Notes under the pieces: model-generated
Seen by the model: the letters and a program-made list of their open reading frames with translations, nothing else
Database searches by the model: none
What the model was told of the DNA's origin: nothing
Program-made: the position numbers and the translations under genes
Shown: one piece after another, positions 1 through 8,767 of the stretch
Layout of the letters: every line of letters starts with the position of its first letter
Position numbering within the stretch: position 1 is the stretch's first letter
NCBI GenBank assembly: GCA_003223835.1
Contig: QHWR01000107.1
Coordinates: forward strand, 1 to 44,163
DNA from: Acidobacteriota bacterium
GTDB lineage: Bacteria > Acidobacteriota > Vicinamibacteria > Vicinamibacterales > 2-12-FULL-66-21
Direction of reading: 5' to 3'
DNA: 44,163 nt

Positions 1-236
1 AGCAGCACCACGTGCTGCGAGTACCGGCCGTCGAGCGACAGGGTGAGGACGCTGGCTTCGCGGCCCGCCGCGTCCCACGCGCATCGCGCGCACGTCGCGT
101 GAATGACCGCCGCCGCTTCGCCGTCGGCAGCGGCGTTGAACGTGTGCGTTCGGAGCGTCGCGGACGCCGCCGCGTCCGCGACGGCAACGAACGAAAGAAC
201 GAGGATGCCGAATGCCAATGCGAGACGGCTTGGCAT
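1..236 (-). CDS. Secreted protein of unknown function, N-terminal part only
   Basis: The first 78 codons of a reverse-strand gene are visible; the rest lies beyond the left edge. The product begins MPSRLALAFGILVLSFVAVA, a typical signal peptide with a hydrophobic core and a likely cleavage near the AxA sites at residues 20-27. The mature start contains a Cys-x-x-Cys pair (about residues 50-53). The gene follows the TonB-dependent receptor in the same direction after 45 bp, so the two may be co-transcribed. An in-frame ATG at 257 is an alternative start, but it would place charged residues before the signal peptide. There is no good ribosome-binding site for either start. Function is not recognisable from this fragment. 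Confidence 0.6.
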   Translation of the reverse strand, partial: MPSRLALAFGILVLSFVAVADAAASATLRTHTFNAAADGEAAAVIHATCARCAWDAAGREASVLTLSLDGRYSQHVVL

Positions 237-273
237 TCGGCAATCAGGAATCAGCATTCAGCAATCAGCATTC
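237..273. repeat. Short interspersed AATCAG/ATTCAG repeat
   Basis: The gap between the receptor gene and the next gene is made of alternating units of the type CAATCA and GCATTC, four to five times in a row. It is low-complexity and AT-richer than its surroundings. No function is evident; such strings occur in intergenic DNA of this lineage. Confidence 0.5.
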
Positions 274-281
274 CGTCGGGC

Positions 282-3200
282 TCAGAACGTCGCCCGCAGC
301 GCGAACTGCATGACCCGCGGGTCCCCCGCAAGACGCGAGATCGAGCCGAACGCGCGATTGCTCAGGTTCGTTTCCGGCAACCCGAACTGCGTCGAGTTGA
401 ACAGATTGAAGATTTCCCAGCGCAGCTCCACGGCGCTCCGGCCGCCGATCGCGAAGCGGCGGCTCAACGCCGTGTCCACGTTCATCAGTCCGGGGCCGCG
501 CAGGATGTTGCGTCCCGAGTTGCCGAACGTGCCCGACGTCACCGCCTGGAACGCGGTGATGTCGAACCACTGATCGACCGTCTTCGGGCCGTTGCCGTCG
601 CCGACACGATTGGGCAGCCCGGTCATCAACTGTCCGACGTTGTTGCCGCCCTGCGTGATCGTGAACGGGCGTCCCGTGCGCGCGGTCACGATGCCGCTGA
701 AGTTGAACTGCAGCGGCAGGTCCGCGATCCAGTTCGCCGCGAGGCGATGACGCGTGTCGGCATCCGCGGGTCCCCACCACGACGCCCGATTCGTCGCGTC
801 CTGCAGAAAGCTGGGCGAGCCGCCGGTGAAGAGATGCTCGCCCGCGTCGTCGTTGGCTTTCGACAGCGTGTACGCGACGCGGAACCCGAGGTGGCGAACG
901 AACCGGCGTTCGAGCGACAGCTCGAGGCCGTTGTACTTCGACCGGCCGTCCTGGTCCGCGTACTCGACGGGCCCCAGGCCCGGGTAGGGCAGCGCCTTCG
1001 TCACGGGGTTCGGCTGATTGAGATTCCTGAGCGTCCACAGCTTCTTGCCGCGCGTGCCGACGTAGTCCGCCGAGACCGTGAAGCTCGCGCCCAACTGCCG
1101 CTGGACGCCGGCGCTCCACTGGTGGAAGTACGACTTGTCGCCCGCCGGATTGATCGCGCGGATCCGGACGCGGCGCAGATCGAGCTGCGCCGGGTCGAGG
1201 AAGTTCGACGGGAACCCGTTCTGCAGGAAGAACAGCGGCGCGCCGCCCGAGACGCTCAGCGAGTTGTTGATCAGAAACGGCGGATTGAGCGACAGCTGAT
1301 CCTCGCTGCCGATCCGATCGTACATGTTGTAGAAGAGCCCGTAGCCGCCGCGGAGCACCGTCTCGGGCGTCGCCTGGATCGTGACGCCGGCGCGGGGCGC
1401 GACGTTGTTCCGATCCGGATTGACCAGCGCGCGGTCCGCGAGCGATCCGTCCTTCGCCGAGACGATGCCGCCGATGCCGTCGAAATTCGACATGCGGTTG
1501 TTCGATTCGAGGGCCGGCGTCATGAAGTCATAGCGCAGCCCGAGATTCAGCGTGACGTTCGACCGCGGCTTGTAGTCGTTCTGCACGTACATCGAGTATC
1601 CGTACAGATCCTGGTGCGTCTCGGCGATGTTCGAGAGCTGCGCCTGCGACACGTAGCCGAGGAGGAAATCGCCGAGCACGTTGCCGGTGAACGTGTTGGC
1701 GAACGTCACCGAGCCCCGCATCGCGGGCACGTCGAGGAACCGGTTCGTCATCGGCATCAGCAGATCGGCGCCGAACTTCCACTGGCTGTTGCCGTGGAAC
1801 CAGGAGAGGGTCTCCGCGATCTGAAACTGCTGCGTGTGCTGGAACTTGGGGAGGAAGTCGGGCGATCCGAGACGGTATCCGCCAGAACTGAAGTTGACGC
1901 CCGGCAGCCCGCCGCTGATCCGCGCATCGTCCGGCACGCCTTTGATGCCGTAGTCGCTCAGTTTGTTCTGACCGAACGGGTCCTGCACCGCATCGGACGC
2001 CGCGCGGTCGTAGCCGATCCGCAATTCGTTCAACGCCGCCGCACCCAGGGTGTGGTTCCAACCCGCGGCGAAGGCGTACGCGTCCATCGTCTGGCGTCCC
2101 CACGCGGACGTGCTGGTCCCGTCCGCGACGCCGCCGAAGTTCCCCGGGATGAACCGCTTTCTGTTCGACTGCGAGTACCGCGCGAAGACGTTGTCGCCGG
2201 CGCGCACGTGCAGGTCCGTGCGGAGCAGATAGCGTTGCGCATCGTCGGTCGTGTTCGCGGTCCGGAAGTAGTTGTTCGCGACGGTCGCGTTCGGCAGCGG
2301 GAAGAGATCCATGAGCTGACGCGCGACGGGATCGATCCGATCCGCGGGAATCGTGTTGCTGGCGAACGGCAAGCCGGTCAACGGATCGCGCACGGCGCTC
2401 GAGAGGATGCCTTGACGCTCGAGCGCGGTGGGGACGACGGTCTGGCGGATCACGCCTTGCGTAAGCCGCGTCGCCTCGACGTCGGCGAAGAAAAACGCGC
2501 GGCTCGCCATGATCGGTCCGCCGACATTGCCGCCGAAGTCGTTCTGACGATGATCCGGCTTGGCGGCGCTCTGCCGGTTCGAGAAGAAGTCGTTGGCGTT
2601 GAAGCGGTCGTGACGCGCGTACTCGTATCCCGTTCCATGGAACGTGTTCGTCCCCGACTTCGTCGTGACGCTGATCGCGGCGCCGGGCGACCGGCCGTAC
2701 TCGGCGGAGTAGGGGCTCGTGACGACCTTGAATTCGCCGATCGAGTCCACCGACGGGCGCGACACCTGCGTTGTCAGCTCCTGCACGTTCTCGGAGATGG
2801 AGTTGTTGTCGAGTCCGTCCAGCAGGAAATTGTTCTGCAGCGATCGCACGCCGTGGACGTTGACGCCCCCGGTCCGTCCCGCGGCGGTGCTGCCGGCCTG
2901 TTCGGTGTAGCGGTCTCCCTGCACGCCGGCCGCAAGGCCGAGCAGGTCGTCCCAGTTGCGAAGCGACAGGGGCAGCCGCGCGACCTCGGGCTGCGTGATG
3001 ACCGTGCCCAGCGTCGCCTGCTCGGTGTTGAGCAGCGGCGACGATGCTTCGACGTTGACGGCCTGTTCCAACGCGCCGACGCTCAACTGGAGGTCGAGGC
3101 GCGCGCGCTGCCCGACCTCGAGGGTGATGGCGCGGCTCGTGCGCTGAAAGCCCTGGAGCGCGGCTTCGACGGTGTAATCGCCCGGGATGAGCGCGGCGAC

Positions 3201-3398
3201 GACATAGATGCCCTTGTCGTCGGTCGTCGATTCGGCGGCGACGCCGGTCGCCGTGTTGCGGACCGTCACGGTGACGCCGGGGACGACCGCGTCGGACGTG
3301 TCTTTGACGGTGCCCGTGAGCGTCGCACGATCGACCTGCGCGGCCGCCGCGGCGGGGACCAGGAACAGCAGCAGCGCGGCGTAGAACCCGAGTTTCAT
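282..3398 (-). CDS. Oar-like TonB-dependent outer-membrane receptor
   Basis: A 1038-residue outer-membrane protein. It starts with a signal peptide (residues 1-20, cleavage before QVDRA), then a carboxypeptidase-regulatory-like beta-sandwich (about 22-105, with motifs GTVKDTSDAVVPGV and IPGDYTVEAALQGF). A plug domain follows (about 115-270, with LLDGLDNNSISE and FKVVTSPYSAEYGRSPGA), then a large barrel with many aromatic-ended strands and a terminal Phe. This is the Oar/Cna-B-TonB family, abundant in Acidobacteriota and thought to import oligosaccharides or peptides; the substrate here cannot be told. The start at 3398 is chosen over the upstream ATG at 3428 because GGGAGGAC lies 5 nt before it and the signal peptide begins there. 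No SusD-like partner is next to it. Confidence 0.88.
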   Translation of the reverse strand: MKLGFYAALLLFLVPAAAAAQVDRATLTGTVKDTSDAVVPGVTVTVRNTATGVAAESTTDDKGIYVVAALIPGDYTVEAALQGFQRTSRAITLEVGQRARLDLQLSVGALEQAVNVEASSPLLNTEQATLGTVITQPEVARLPLSLRNWDDLLGLAAGVQGDRYTEQAGSTAAGRTGGVNVHGVRSLQNNFLLDGLDNNSISENVQELTTQVSRPSVDSIGEFKVVTSPYSAEYGRSPGAAISVTTKSGTNTFHGTGYEYARHDRFNANDFFSNRQSAAKPDHRQNDFGGNVGGPIMASRAFFFADVEATRLTQGVIRQTVVPTALERQGILSSAVRDPLTGLPFASNTIPADRIDPVARQLMDLFPLPNATVANNYFRTANTTDDAQRYLLRTDLHVRAGDNVFARYSQSNRKRFIPGNFGGVADGTSTSAWGRQTMDAYAFAAGWNHTLGAAALNELRIGYDRAASDAVQDPFGQNKLSDYGIKGVPDDARISGGLPGVNFSSGGYRLGSPDFLPKFQHTQQFQIAETLSWFHGNSQWKFGADLLMPMTNRFLDVPAMRGSVTFANTFTGNVLGDFLLGYVSQAQLSNIAETHQDLYGYSMYVQNDYKPRSNVTLNLGLRYDFMTPALESNNRMSNFDGIGGIVSAKDGSLADRALVNPDRNNVAPRAGVTIQATPETVLRGGYGLFYNMYDRIGSEDQLSLNPPFLINNSLSVSGGAPLFFLQNGFPSNFLDPAQLDLRRVRIRAINPAGDKSYFHQWSAGVQRQLGASFTVSADYVGTRGKKLWTLRNLNQPNPVTKALPYPGLGPVEYADQDGRSKYNGLELSLERRFVRHLGFRVAYTLSKANDDAGEHLFTGGSPSFLQDATNRASWWGPADADTRHRLAANWIADLPLQFNFSGIVTARTGRPFTITQGGNNVGQLMTGLPNRVGDGNGPKTVDQWFDITAFQAVTSGTFGNSGRNILRGPGLMNVDTALSRRFAIGGRSAVELRWEIFNLFNSTQFGLPETNLSNRAFGSISRLAGDPRVMQFALRATF

Positions 3399-3560
3399 GA
3401 ATGTCCTCCCCTGTGATGGCCGGGCCACGATACCGCACGGGTATGACGGCGCCGTGTCAGAGCCGTCATGTTTCCGTAACTCGGCCTCCGACGCAAGCGC
3501 CGGGTTGGCCGCGCCCCCCGGCGCTCCACGCGACGACGCGCATGGCGCCCGTCGCGCGCC

Positions 3561-3816
3561 GACATTCCCATTTACGGCGTGCAGACGCTGGAAGGGTACG
3601 TCGCGCAGACAACCGAGCAGCCCCGACTGAGCGTGATCCTGCTATCCGGTTTTGCGGCGCTTGCGCTCGGGCTCGCCATCGTGGGGATCTACGGCGTCGT
3701 CTCGTATCTCGTGTGGCAGCGCGGCGCTGCTCGCGCTGGTCGGCGTCGCCGCGCACGACATGCCGGCGCGATCGGCCACGCGTGTCGACCCGCTCGTCGC
3801 GCTGCGCGCGGAATAG
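3561..3816 (+). pseudogene. Remnant of an ADOP/MacB-type ABC permease (C-terminal fragment, deleted and frameshifted)
   Basis: One frame, from 3561, encodes DIPIYGVQTLEGYVAQ, then TTEQPRLSVILLSGFAALAL and GLAIVGIYGVVSYLVWQR. This is the signature segment before the last FtsX domain of acidobacterial duplicated orphan permeases. After about 3720 the homology continues in another frame as ALLALVGVAAHDMPARSATR and VDPLVALRAE, followed by TAG. That is the classic end of the same family. The roughly 80 residues normally between the two segments (two membrane spans) are missing, as are the N-terminal 700 or so residues. There is no start codon with a ribosome-binding site. This is a relic of a lost efflux-type permease, facing the carbamoyltransferase cassette tail to tail. 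Confidence 0.75.
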
Positions 3817-3852
3817 CGCCTGAATGACGTCTCGTCGTTCGATCTCGCGCGG

Positions 3853-4032
3853 TCAGAAGAGCGTGTAGATGAACGGCGCAATCCCTGTCGCCTCGCCGAC
3901 GAGCAGCAACAGGGCGACCAGCAGGAGCGTCCCGACGAACGGCACCATCCACCACAGCTTGCGCGCCCACAGGAAGCGGAACAGCTCGTTGATGGTGCCG
4001 GCCCCACCCGCCACGTTGCGAGCCGCTTTCAT
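3853..4032 (-). CDS. DUF5989-type small membrane protein
   Basis: A 59-residue protein with one membrane span (about residues 30-47) and the conserved ending GIAPFIYTLF. The pattern ELFRFLWARKLWWMVPF followed by a hydrophobic stretch matches the small DUF5989 proteins that accompany carbamoyltransferases of the NodU/CmcH type. Its ATG overlaps the TGA of the carbamoyltransferase (ATGA), so translation is probably coupled. It may anchor or assist the carbamoyltransferase at the membrane; that role is inferred only from the conserved pairing. Confidence 0.75.
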   Translation of the reverse strand: MKAARNVAGGAGTINELFRFLWARKLWWMVPFVGTLLLVALLLLVGEATGIAPFIYTLF

Positions 4033-5822
4033 GACAGATCCTCTCCTTGCTTGAACACAATCGTGCGGTCGAGGACCAGGGCGTCCATGCCGCATCGCTG
4101 AAAGGTACTGAGTGCTTCGGCGGCCGTGTTCACGATCGGCTCGCCGCGCAGATTGAAGCTCGTATTGAGGACGACCGGCACTCCGGTCGCCTCGCCGAAC
4201 GCCGTGATCAATCGATGATATCGCGGATTCGTGTCGCGGACGACCGTCTGCAGGCGGGCGGATCCGTCGACGTGCGTCACGGCTGGGATGATGTCGCGCG
4301 CCTCCTCGCGCACCGGCGTCACGAGCAGCATGAACCGCGCGGCCAGCTGCCGCGCCGGATCGTCGAGGCCGAAGAAGCGGCAGGCGTGCTCCACCGGCAC
4401 GGAAGGGGCGAATGGCCGGTACGGCTCGCGGAACTTGATCTTCGTGTTCACGAGGTCTTTCATTTCGGATCGGCGCGGATCGGCGAGGATGCTGCGGTTG
4501 CCGAGCGCGCGCGGGCCGAATTCGAACCGCCCCTGGGCCCAGCCGATCACCTTTCCTGCCGCGAGCAGCTCGACGACGCGGGCGATCAGGGCGTCCTCGC
4601 TCGGCGCCGTCAGCGACGGCAGATCGCTCGATCCGACCGCGGCTGAAATGGCCCCTTCGTCGAGCGGCGCGCCCCAGTAGGCGTGGTCCATGACGAACCG
4701 CCGCGGTTCACCCAGCAACGCCCGCGCGCCGTACAGCGCGGCACCGACCGCGGCGCCGCCGTCCCCGGCAGACGGCTGCACGTACAGATCGGTGATGGGC
4801 GTCTCGCGCAGGATGCGGCCGTTCGCGACGCTGTTCAGGGCGACGCCGCCGGCCATGCACAGCGCGGTCGCGCCGGTTTTCGTCTGCGCCGCGCGCGCGA
4901 GGCCGAGCACAATCTGCTCGGTGACCGCCTGAATGCTGGCCGCGACGTCGGCGTAATGCTGATTTTCCGCTTCCAGCGCGGAGTAATTCGACGGCCGCTC
5001 GCCGAAGTAGGAGGGAAAACCAGATGCGGCCGTGAAGAACGGGGTTTCGGGCTTGCGCGGAGCGCCGAACAGATCGACGAACCGATCGGTGAACGTGCGT
5101 GACGTGGAGTATTGAAACGAAAAGTAATCGAGGTCCAGCTCGAACGAACCGTCGCGCGACTGCCGGACCACTTTCCACACCTTGTCGACGTATCGCGGCG
5201 TTCCGTACGGCGCCATCCCCATCACCTTGTACTCCCCTTCGTTCACCTCGAAACCCAGGAACGCGGTGAAGGCGGAATACAAGAGGCCGAGCGAATGAGG
5301 GAACCGGATTTCGTCGGTCAACCGGCACGCCGAGCCTTCGCCGGACCCGAGCGCGGTCGTGGTCCACTCGCCGACGCCGTCGACCGTCAGGATGGCCGCG
5401 CGATCGAACGGTGAACAGAAGAACGCGCTTGCGGCATGGGCGAGATGATGCGGGATGAACAGGATGCGATCGGCCGGCACGCCGACGTGCTCGCGGATCC
5501 GGTTCTTGACCCACAGCTTGTCGAGGAGCCACGCGGTCATGGCCTGCCGGAAAACGCCCGAGGATCTCGGCGCCGTCGCAAGCACGGTCGAAAGGATTCG
5601 CTCGAATTTGACGAAGGGTTTTTCGAAGAAGACGACGTAGTCGACGTCGCCCGCGGAAAGCCCCGCATGATTCAGGCAAAAGCGTATCGCGCGATCGGGA
5701 AAGGCGAAGTCGTGCTTGATCCGCGAGAACCGCTCTTCTTCGGCGGCCGCGACGAGTGCGCCGTCCTGCACGAGCGCCGCCGCCGCGTCGTGGAAGTAAC
5801 ACGAGATCCCGAGGACGTTCAT
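4029..5822 (-). CDS. Carbamoyltransferase, NodU/CmcH family
   Basis: A 597-residue enzyme, the normal family length. The N-terminal Kae1/ASKHA-like domain begins MNVLGISCYFHDAAAALV and carries the metal/nucleotide motif HHLAHA (residues 125-130), LTVDGVGEWTTTALG and CMAGGVALN. The C-terminal domain has GRFEFGPRALGNRSILADP and ends with VVLNTSFNLRGEPIV. The family moves a carbamoyl group from carbamoyl phosphate through a carbamoyl-adenylate to a hydroxyl of a sugar or antibiotic; the acceptor here is unknown. The start at 5822 overlaps the upstream gene's stop by 1 nt (TGATG) and the stop overlaps the DUF5989 start, giving a tight three-gene operon. The divergent SGNH hydrolase suggests work on a cell-envelope glycan. 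Confidence 0.92.
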   Translation of the reverse strand: MNVLGISCYFHDAAAALVQDGALVAAAEEERFSRIKHDFAFPDRAIRFCLNHAGLSAGDVDYVVFFEKPFVKFERILSTVLATAPRSSGVFRQAMTAWLLDKLWVKNRIREHVGVPADRILFIPHHLAHAASAFFCSPFDRAAILTVDGVGEWTTTALGSGEGSACRLTDEIRFPHSLGLLYSAFTAFLGFEVNEGEYKVMGMAPYGTPRYVDKVWKVVRQSRDGSFELDLDYFSFQYSTSRTFTDRFVDLFGAPRKPETPFFTAASGFPSYFGERPSNYSALEAENQHYADVAASIQAVTEQIVLGLARAAQTKTGATALCMAGGVALNSVANGRILRETPITDLYVQPSAGDGGAAVGAALYGARALLGEPRRFVMDHAYWGAPLDEGAISAAVGSSDLPSLTAPSEDALIARVVELLAAGKVIGWAQGRFEFGPRALGNRSILADPRRSEMKDLVNTKIKFREPYRPFAPSVPVEHACRFFGLDDPARQLAARFMLLVTPVREEARDIIPAVTHVDGSARLQTVVRDTNPRYHRLITAFGEATGVPVVLNTSFNLRGEPIVNTAAEALSTFQRCGMDALVLDRTIVFKQGEDLS

Positions 5823-6040
5823 CAGAACTGATTGCGCGCCGAGACGAGATCCTCCGCCGGCCGCTCCATCGCCCTCCATCGCGGGGCCGCGGCAGGCTGC
5901 CGCATGAACCACCGCCTCACGAGCGCGACCGGCAGCAGCATGATGAAGTAGAGGAGGAAGAGCAGGACGTGCGACTGCACTTCGGCAGCGCGATGCGCGA
6001 ACCGGCGCCACCGGCGCCACAGACGACTGGCTGGAGACAC
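5822..6040 (-). CDS. Small single-span membrane protein of the carbamoyltransferase cassette
   Basis: A 72-residue protein with a basic N-terminus, one hydrophobic segment (about residues 24-41, LLFLLYFIMLLPVALV) and a soluble tail. Short proteins of this kind sit upstream of carbamoyltransferase plus DUF5989 in polysaccharide regions. I know of no assigned function. The start codon is GTG at 6040 with no clear ribosome-binding site, so the N-terminus is uncertain. The stop is coupled to the carbamoyltransferase start through TGATG. Confidence 0.6.
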   Translation of the reverse strand: MSPASRLWRRWRRFAHRAAEVQSHVLLFLLYFIMLLPVALVRRWFMRQPAAAPRWRAMERPAEDLVSARNQF

Positions 6041-6082
6041 GAGGTGAAGAGTATATCAGCGGCGCCGTATAAAATTCGCCTC
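6041..6082. promoter_or_regulatory. AT-rich divergent start region between the carbamoyltransferase cassette and the SGNH hydrolase
   Basis: Only 42 bp separate the two divergent starts. They contain TATACT on the reverse strand (6050-6055) and TATAAAATT on the forward strand (6068-6076), in an otherwise GC-rich setting. Either could be a -10 box, but no good -35 box was seen, and the forward element would leave almost no leader. This is a weak call. Confidence 0.25.
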
Positions 6083-7207
6083 ATGAGACGAATGCTGCCC
6101 GCCGCGATCGCGATCGCGCTGTTCCTGCTCGCGCTCTTCTTCGCGCTGACCGTCGCGGAATGGAAGGCCGAAGCGGACTTCGCGCGGTCGATCTACGCGG
6201 AGGTCCGCCGGCGTCCGCCCCATCCGTTTCTGCAGGTCCTGCCCGCCGGACAGGTGGGCCATGTGAACGAGGAGGGCTTTCGCGGCGACGCCATTACTCC
6301 GGCGAAACCAGGCCGCACCTTTCGCATCTTCACGCTCGGCGGCTCGACAACCCTTGGCGTCAACAGTGCGTATGAAGAGACGTATCCCTTCCTGGTTCAG
6401 CAAATGCTGCGCGCCAGGCATCCGGGGCGCGACATCGAGGTCCAGAACGCCGCCGCCGCCTGGTACACAACGGCCCACAACGTCGTCGCGTACGATTTGC
6501 GGGTCCGCCGGTTCCATCCCGACGTCGTGATCTTCTTCGAGGCCATCAACGATCTGACGCGAAGCTTCTCGCCATCCTGGTTCGCGCGCGGCAGCTTCAA
6601 GCACGACTACTCGCACTATCTCGGCCCCTACGCGAGATTGAGCGGGCCGGACGTCGAGTTTCCGTCTCCGCCGGCGTCGTGGCTCGACCAATGGCTCATC
6701 TGGCGCCTGGTGAAACGCCGGCTGGCGCACGAACCGTCGCCATTCAATCAGCGCGATCCCGATAACGTCGCCCGCCTGGCGGCATCGATGACGGCGGTCG
6801 ACGACGCGGAGTTCCGCAGCGTGGAGAGCTTCCGCGAGTTCTATGATTCGTTGATTCGCGGCGTCCGCTCGGACGGCGCCACATTCATCGCCGCTTCGCA
6901 GCCGTTCCTCTACTCGGCCTCGCTGCCCGAACCGGAGCGCCGGTCGCTGTATTTCGCGCCGATTTTCTGCGCGGAGAATGGACGCTATCCGTCGATGAAC
7001 GCGATGATCCGCGGCATGACGCTGTTCAACGAAACCGCGCGATCCGTTGCGGACGCCGAACACGTGCCGTTCATCGATTTCGCGGGGACCGTGCCGAGGA
7101 CGGCCCAGTTTTTTTCCGACGATGTGCATCTGCGCCCGGCCGGGAATCGTCTCGTCGCCGAGCGGGCGGTGGATCTGATCGAGCAGATGCACCTGATCAA
7201 CGACTGA
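6083..7207 (+). CDS. Membrane-anchored SGNH/GDSL-like hydrolase
   Basis: A 374-residue protein with an N-terminal membrane anchor (residues 5-24) and an SGNH hydrolase fold outside. Visible blocks are FTLGGSTTLG with nucleophile Ser88 (block I, GGST variant), QNAAAAWYTTAHN (block II), FFEAINDLTR with Asn156 (block III) and DDVHLRPAGNRL with Asp346 and His349 (block V). Such enzymes remove or transfer acyl groups on envelope polysaccharides. The ATG at 6083 is chosen because the anchor begins there; the longer open frame is antisense to the neighbour. It is divergent from the carbamoyltransferase cassette, a recurrent pairing, so both may modify the same glycan. Confidence 0.82.
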   Translation: MRRMLPAAIAIALFLLALFFALTVAEWKAEADFARSIYAEVRRRPPHPFLQVLPAGQVGHVNEEGFRGDAITPAKPGRTFRIFTLGGSTTLGVNSAYEETYPFLVQQMLRARHPGRDIEVQNAAAAWYTTAHNVVAYDLRVRRFHPDVVIFFEAINDLTRSFSPSWFARGSFKHDYSHYLGPYARLSGPDVEFPSPPASWLDQWLIWRLVKRRLAHEPSPFNQRDPDNVARLAASMTAVDDAEFRSVESFREFYDSLIRGVRSDGATFIAASQPFLYSASLPEPERRSLYFAPIFCAENGRYPSMNAMIRGMTLFNETARSVADAEHVPFIDFAGTVPRTAQFFSDDVHLRPAGNRLVAERAVDLIEQMHLIND

Positions 7208-7217
7208 CCCCGGTCGC

Positions 7218-7303
7218 GATCCGGCCCGCGGTCCTGACGCGGCGTCAGGGGCAAGCGCCGGGATCCGGCCCGCGCACAGGCATCCGCGGCTAGACTAATC
7301 TAG
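7218..7303. repeat. Direct repeat and two small palindromes upstream of the HtrA-like gene
   Basis: GATCCGGCCCGCG occurs at 7218-7230 and again at 7262-7274. Between the copies lies the 17-nt palindrome CCTGACGCGGCGTCAGG (7233-7249), which could act as a terminator stem for the SGNH gene, though no T-run follows. A second palindrome, CTAGACTAATCTAG (7290-7303), sits just before the ribosome-binding site of the protease gene and could be an operator or overlap its -10 region. Confidence 0.35.
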
Positions 7304-7314
7304 TTTGGAGGCTG

Positions 7315-8739
7315 ATGAGGCGCGTGCTCCTCGTCTTCATCGTGTCGGCGGCCATCCTGACCGCTCCTGGCGCTGCCCGTGGGCAGACGATGGGGCGCGC
7401 CCCGGCGCTGGCCGAGCTGTCGAAATCGCTCGAAGAGCTCGCGGCGAAGGTCAGCCCGTGCGTGGTGCAGATCTTCGTGACGGGCTATGCGCCCCCCGAC
7501 GAACAGCGGGAACGCGGGACCGGCGAGCCCACGGTCGAGCAGAGCAACGGGTCAGGCGTCATCGTGGACGCGGACGGCTTGATCGTCACCAACTCCCACG
7601 TCGTCGAAAACGCGACGCGACTCGAGGTGGAGCTGCCGTTTGCGGCGACGGGGGGCGCGGCCGGCCGCTCCGCCGTGAAGCGCCGCGGACGAATCGTCGC
7701 GGCGAAGATCGTCGCGATGGACAAGGAGACCGACCTCGCGGTCATCAGAGTGGACGCGCACGGGCTCTCCACGCTGCCGTTCGGCGATTCGGATCTGCTG
7801 CGGCCCGGCCAGATCGTGCTGGCCTTCGGCAGCCCGCTCGGCCTCGACTCCAGCGTGACGATGGGCGTCGTCAGCGCGGTGGCGAGACAGCTCGAACCGG
7901 AAGACCCAATGATCTACATCCAGACCGACGCGCCCATCAATCCCGGCAACAGCGGCGGCGCGCTGGTCGATACCGACGGACGTCTCGTGGGCATCAACAC
8001 GCTCATCTACACGCAGTCGGGCGGCAGTGAAGGGATCGGGTTTGCGGCGCCGGTGAACATCGTCAAGAACGTGTTCGCGCAGATCCGGAAGTTCGGCCGC
8101 GTGCGTCGCGGGCAGGTTGGGCTCGTGCCGCAGACCATCACGCCGCTGCTCGCCGAAGCGCTCGGCTTGCCGGAACAGGCGGGCGTGATCATCGCCGACG
8201 TGGATCCGAACGGCCCGGCGGGGAAAGCAGGCGTGAAGCGAGGGGATCTGCTCCTCGCCCTCGACGGCAAGCCGATGGAGAACGGACGTCAGTTCCGCGT
8301 CAACCTCTACACGCGCCCGATTGGCGACGTCGTGCGCATCGACGTGATGCGGGCGGCGCAGCGGATGACGTTTGCGGTGACGGTGGCCGAGCGCGAGCGC
8401 GATCCGGATCGGCTCGCCGAATTCGCCGCTTTGCAGCAGAGCGCCGTGCGGGAGCTTGGCGCTGTCGTGCTCGACATGACGGATCGGATCGCGGCATTGC
8501 TTCCCGATCTGCGGATGAAGTCCGGGGGCGTCGTGGTCGCGGTGACGGCCGAGACGCCTTACTCGCAGCAGGGCCGGCTCGAACCAGGCGACGTCATTCA
8601 CGCCGTCAACGACACGGGTGTCGCCGATGCGGGCGACGTGCGCAAGGCGATCGCCGCGTTGAAACCGGGATCCGCCGTCGCGCTTCAGATCGAGCGCGAG
8701 GGGGAGTTCATGTTCATTGCCTTCCGGCTCTCACGCTGA
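7315..8739 (+). CDS. HtrA/DegP-like trypsin-type serine protease with two PDZ domains
   Basis: A 474-residue exported protease. It has a signal peptide (residues 1-23, cleavage near ARG-QT). The S1C protease domain carries all three catalytic residues: His95 in TNSHVV, Asp140 in DKETDLAVI and Ser213 in PGNSGGAL. Two PDZ domains follow (about 265-355 and 380-470), with GVIIADVDPNGPAGKAGVKR and VVVAVTAETPYSQQGRLEPG. This is the HtrA/DegP/DegQ architecture: periplasmic quality control or regulated proteolysis. The start follows TTTGGAGG with ideal spacing. It is monocistronic, followed by a repeat-bearing non-coding stretch. Confidence 0.9.
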   Translation: MRRVLLVFIVSAAILTAPGAARGQTMGRAPALAELSKSLEELAAKVSPCVVQIFVTGYAPPDEQRERGTGEPTVEQSNGSGVIVDADGLIVTNSHVVENATRLEVELPFAATGGAAGRSAVKRRGRIVAAKIVAMDKETDLAVIRVDAHGLSTLPFGDSDLLRPGQIVLAFGSPLGLDSSVTMGVVSAVARQLEPEDPMIYIQTDAPINPGNSGGALVDTDGRLVGINTLIYTQSGGSEGIGFAAPVNIVKNVFAQIRKFGRVRRGQVGLVPQTITPLLAEALGLPEQAGVIIADVDPNGPAGKAGVKRGDLLLALDGKPMENGRQFRVNLYTRPIGDVVRIDVMRAAQRMTFAVTVAERERDPDRLAEFAALQQSAVRELGAVVLDMTDRIAALLPDLRMKSGGVVVAVTAETPYSQQGRLEPGDVIHAVNDTGVADAGDVRKAIAALKPGSAVALQIEREGEFMFIAFRLSR

Positions 8740-8767
8740 GCCACTGATTCGACACGGATCCGATCTG

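Noticed and set aside
12-3416. Very long forward open frame (1134 codons) opposite the TonB-dependent receptor
   Set aside because: It is the antisense shadow of a clearly recognisable receptor; its translation is Arg-rich, without any domain, and it has no ribosome-binding site. Long antisense frames are normal at this G+C.
1528-3438. Reverse open frame of 636 codons inside the receptor gene
   Set aside because: It is the same strand in another frame, Arg/Ala/Gly-rich, with no family signature. It is a shadow.
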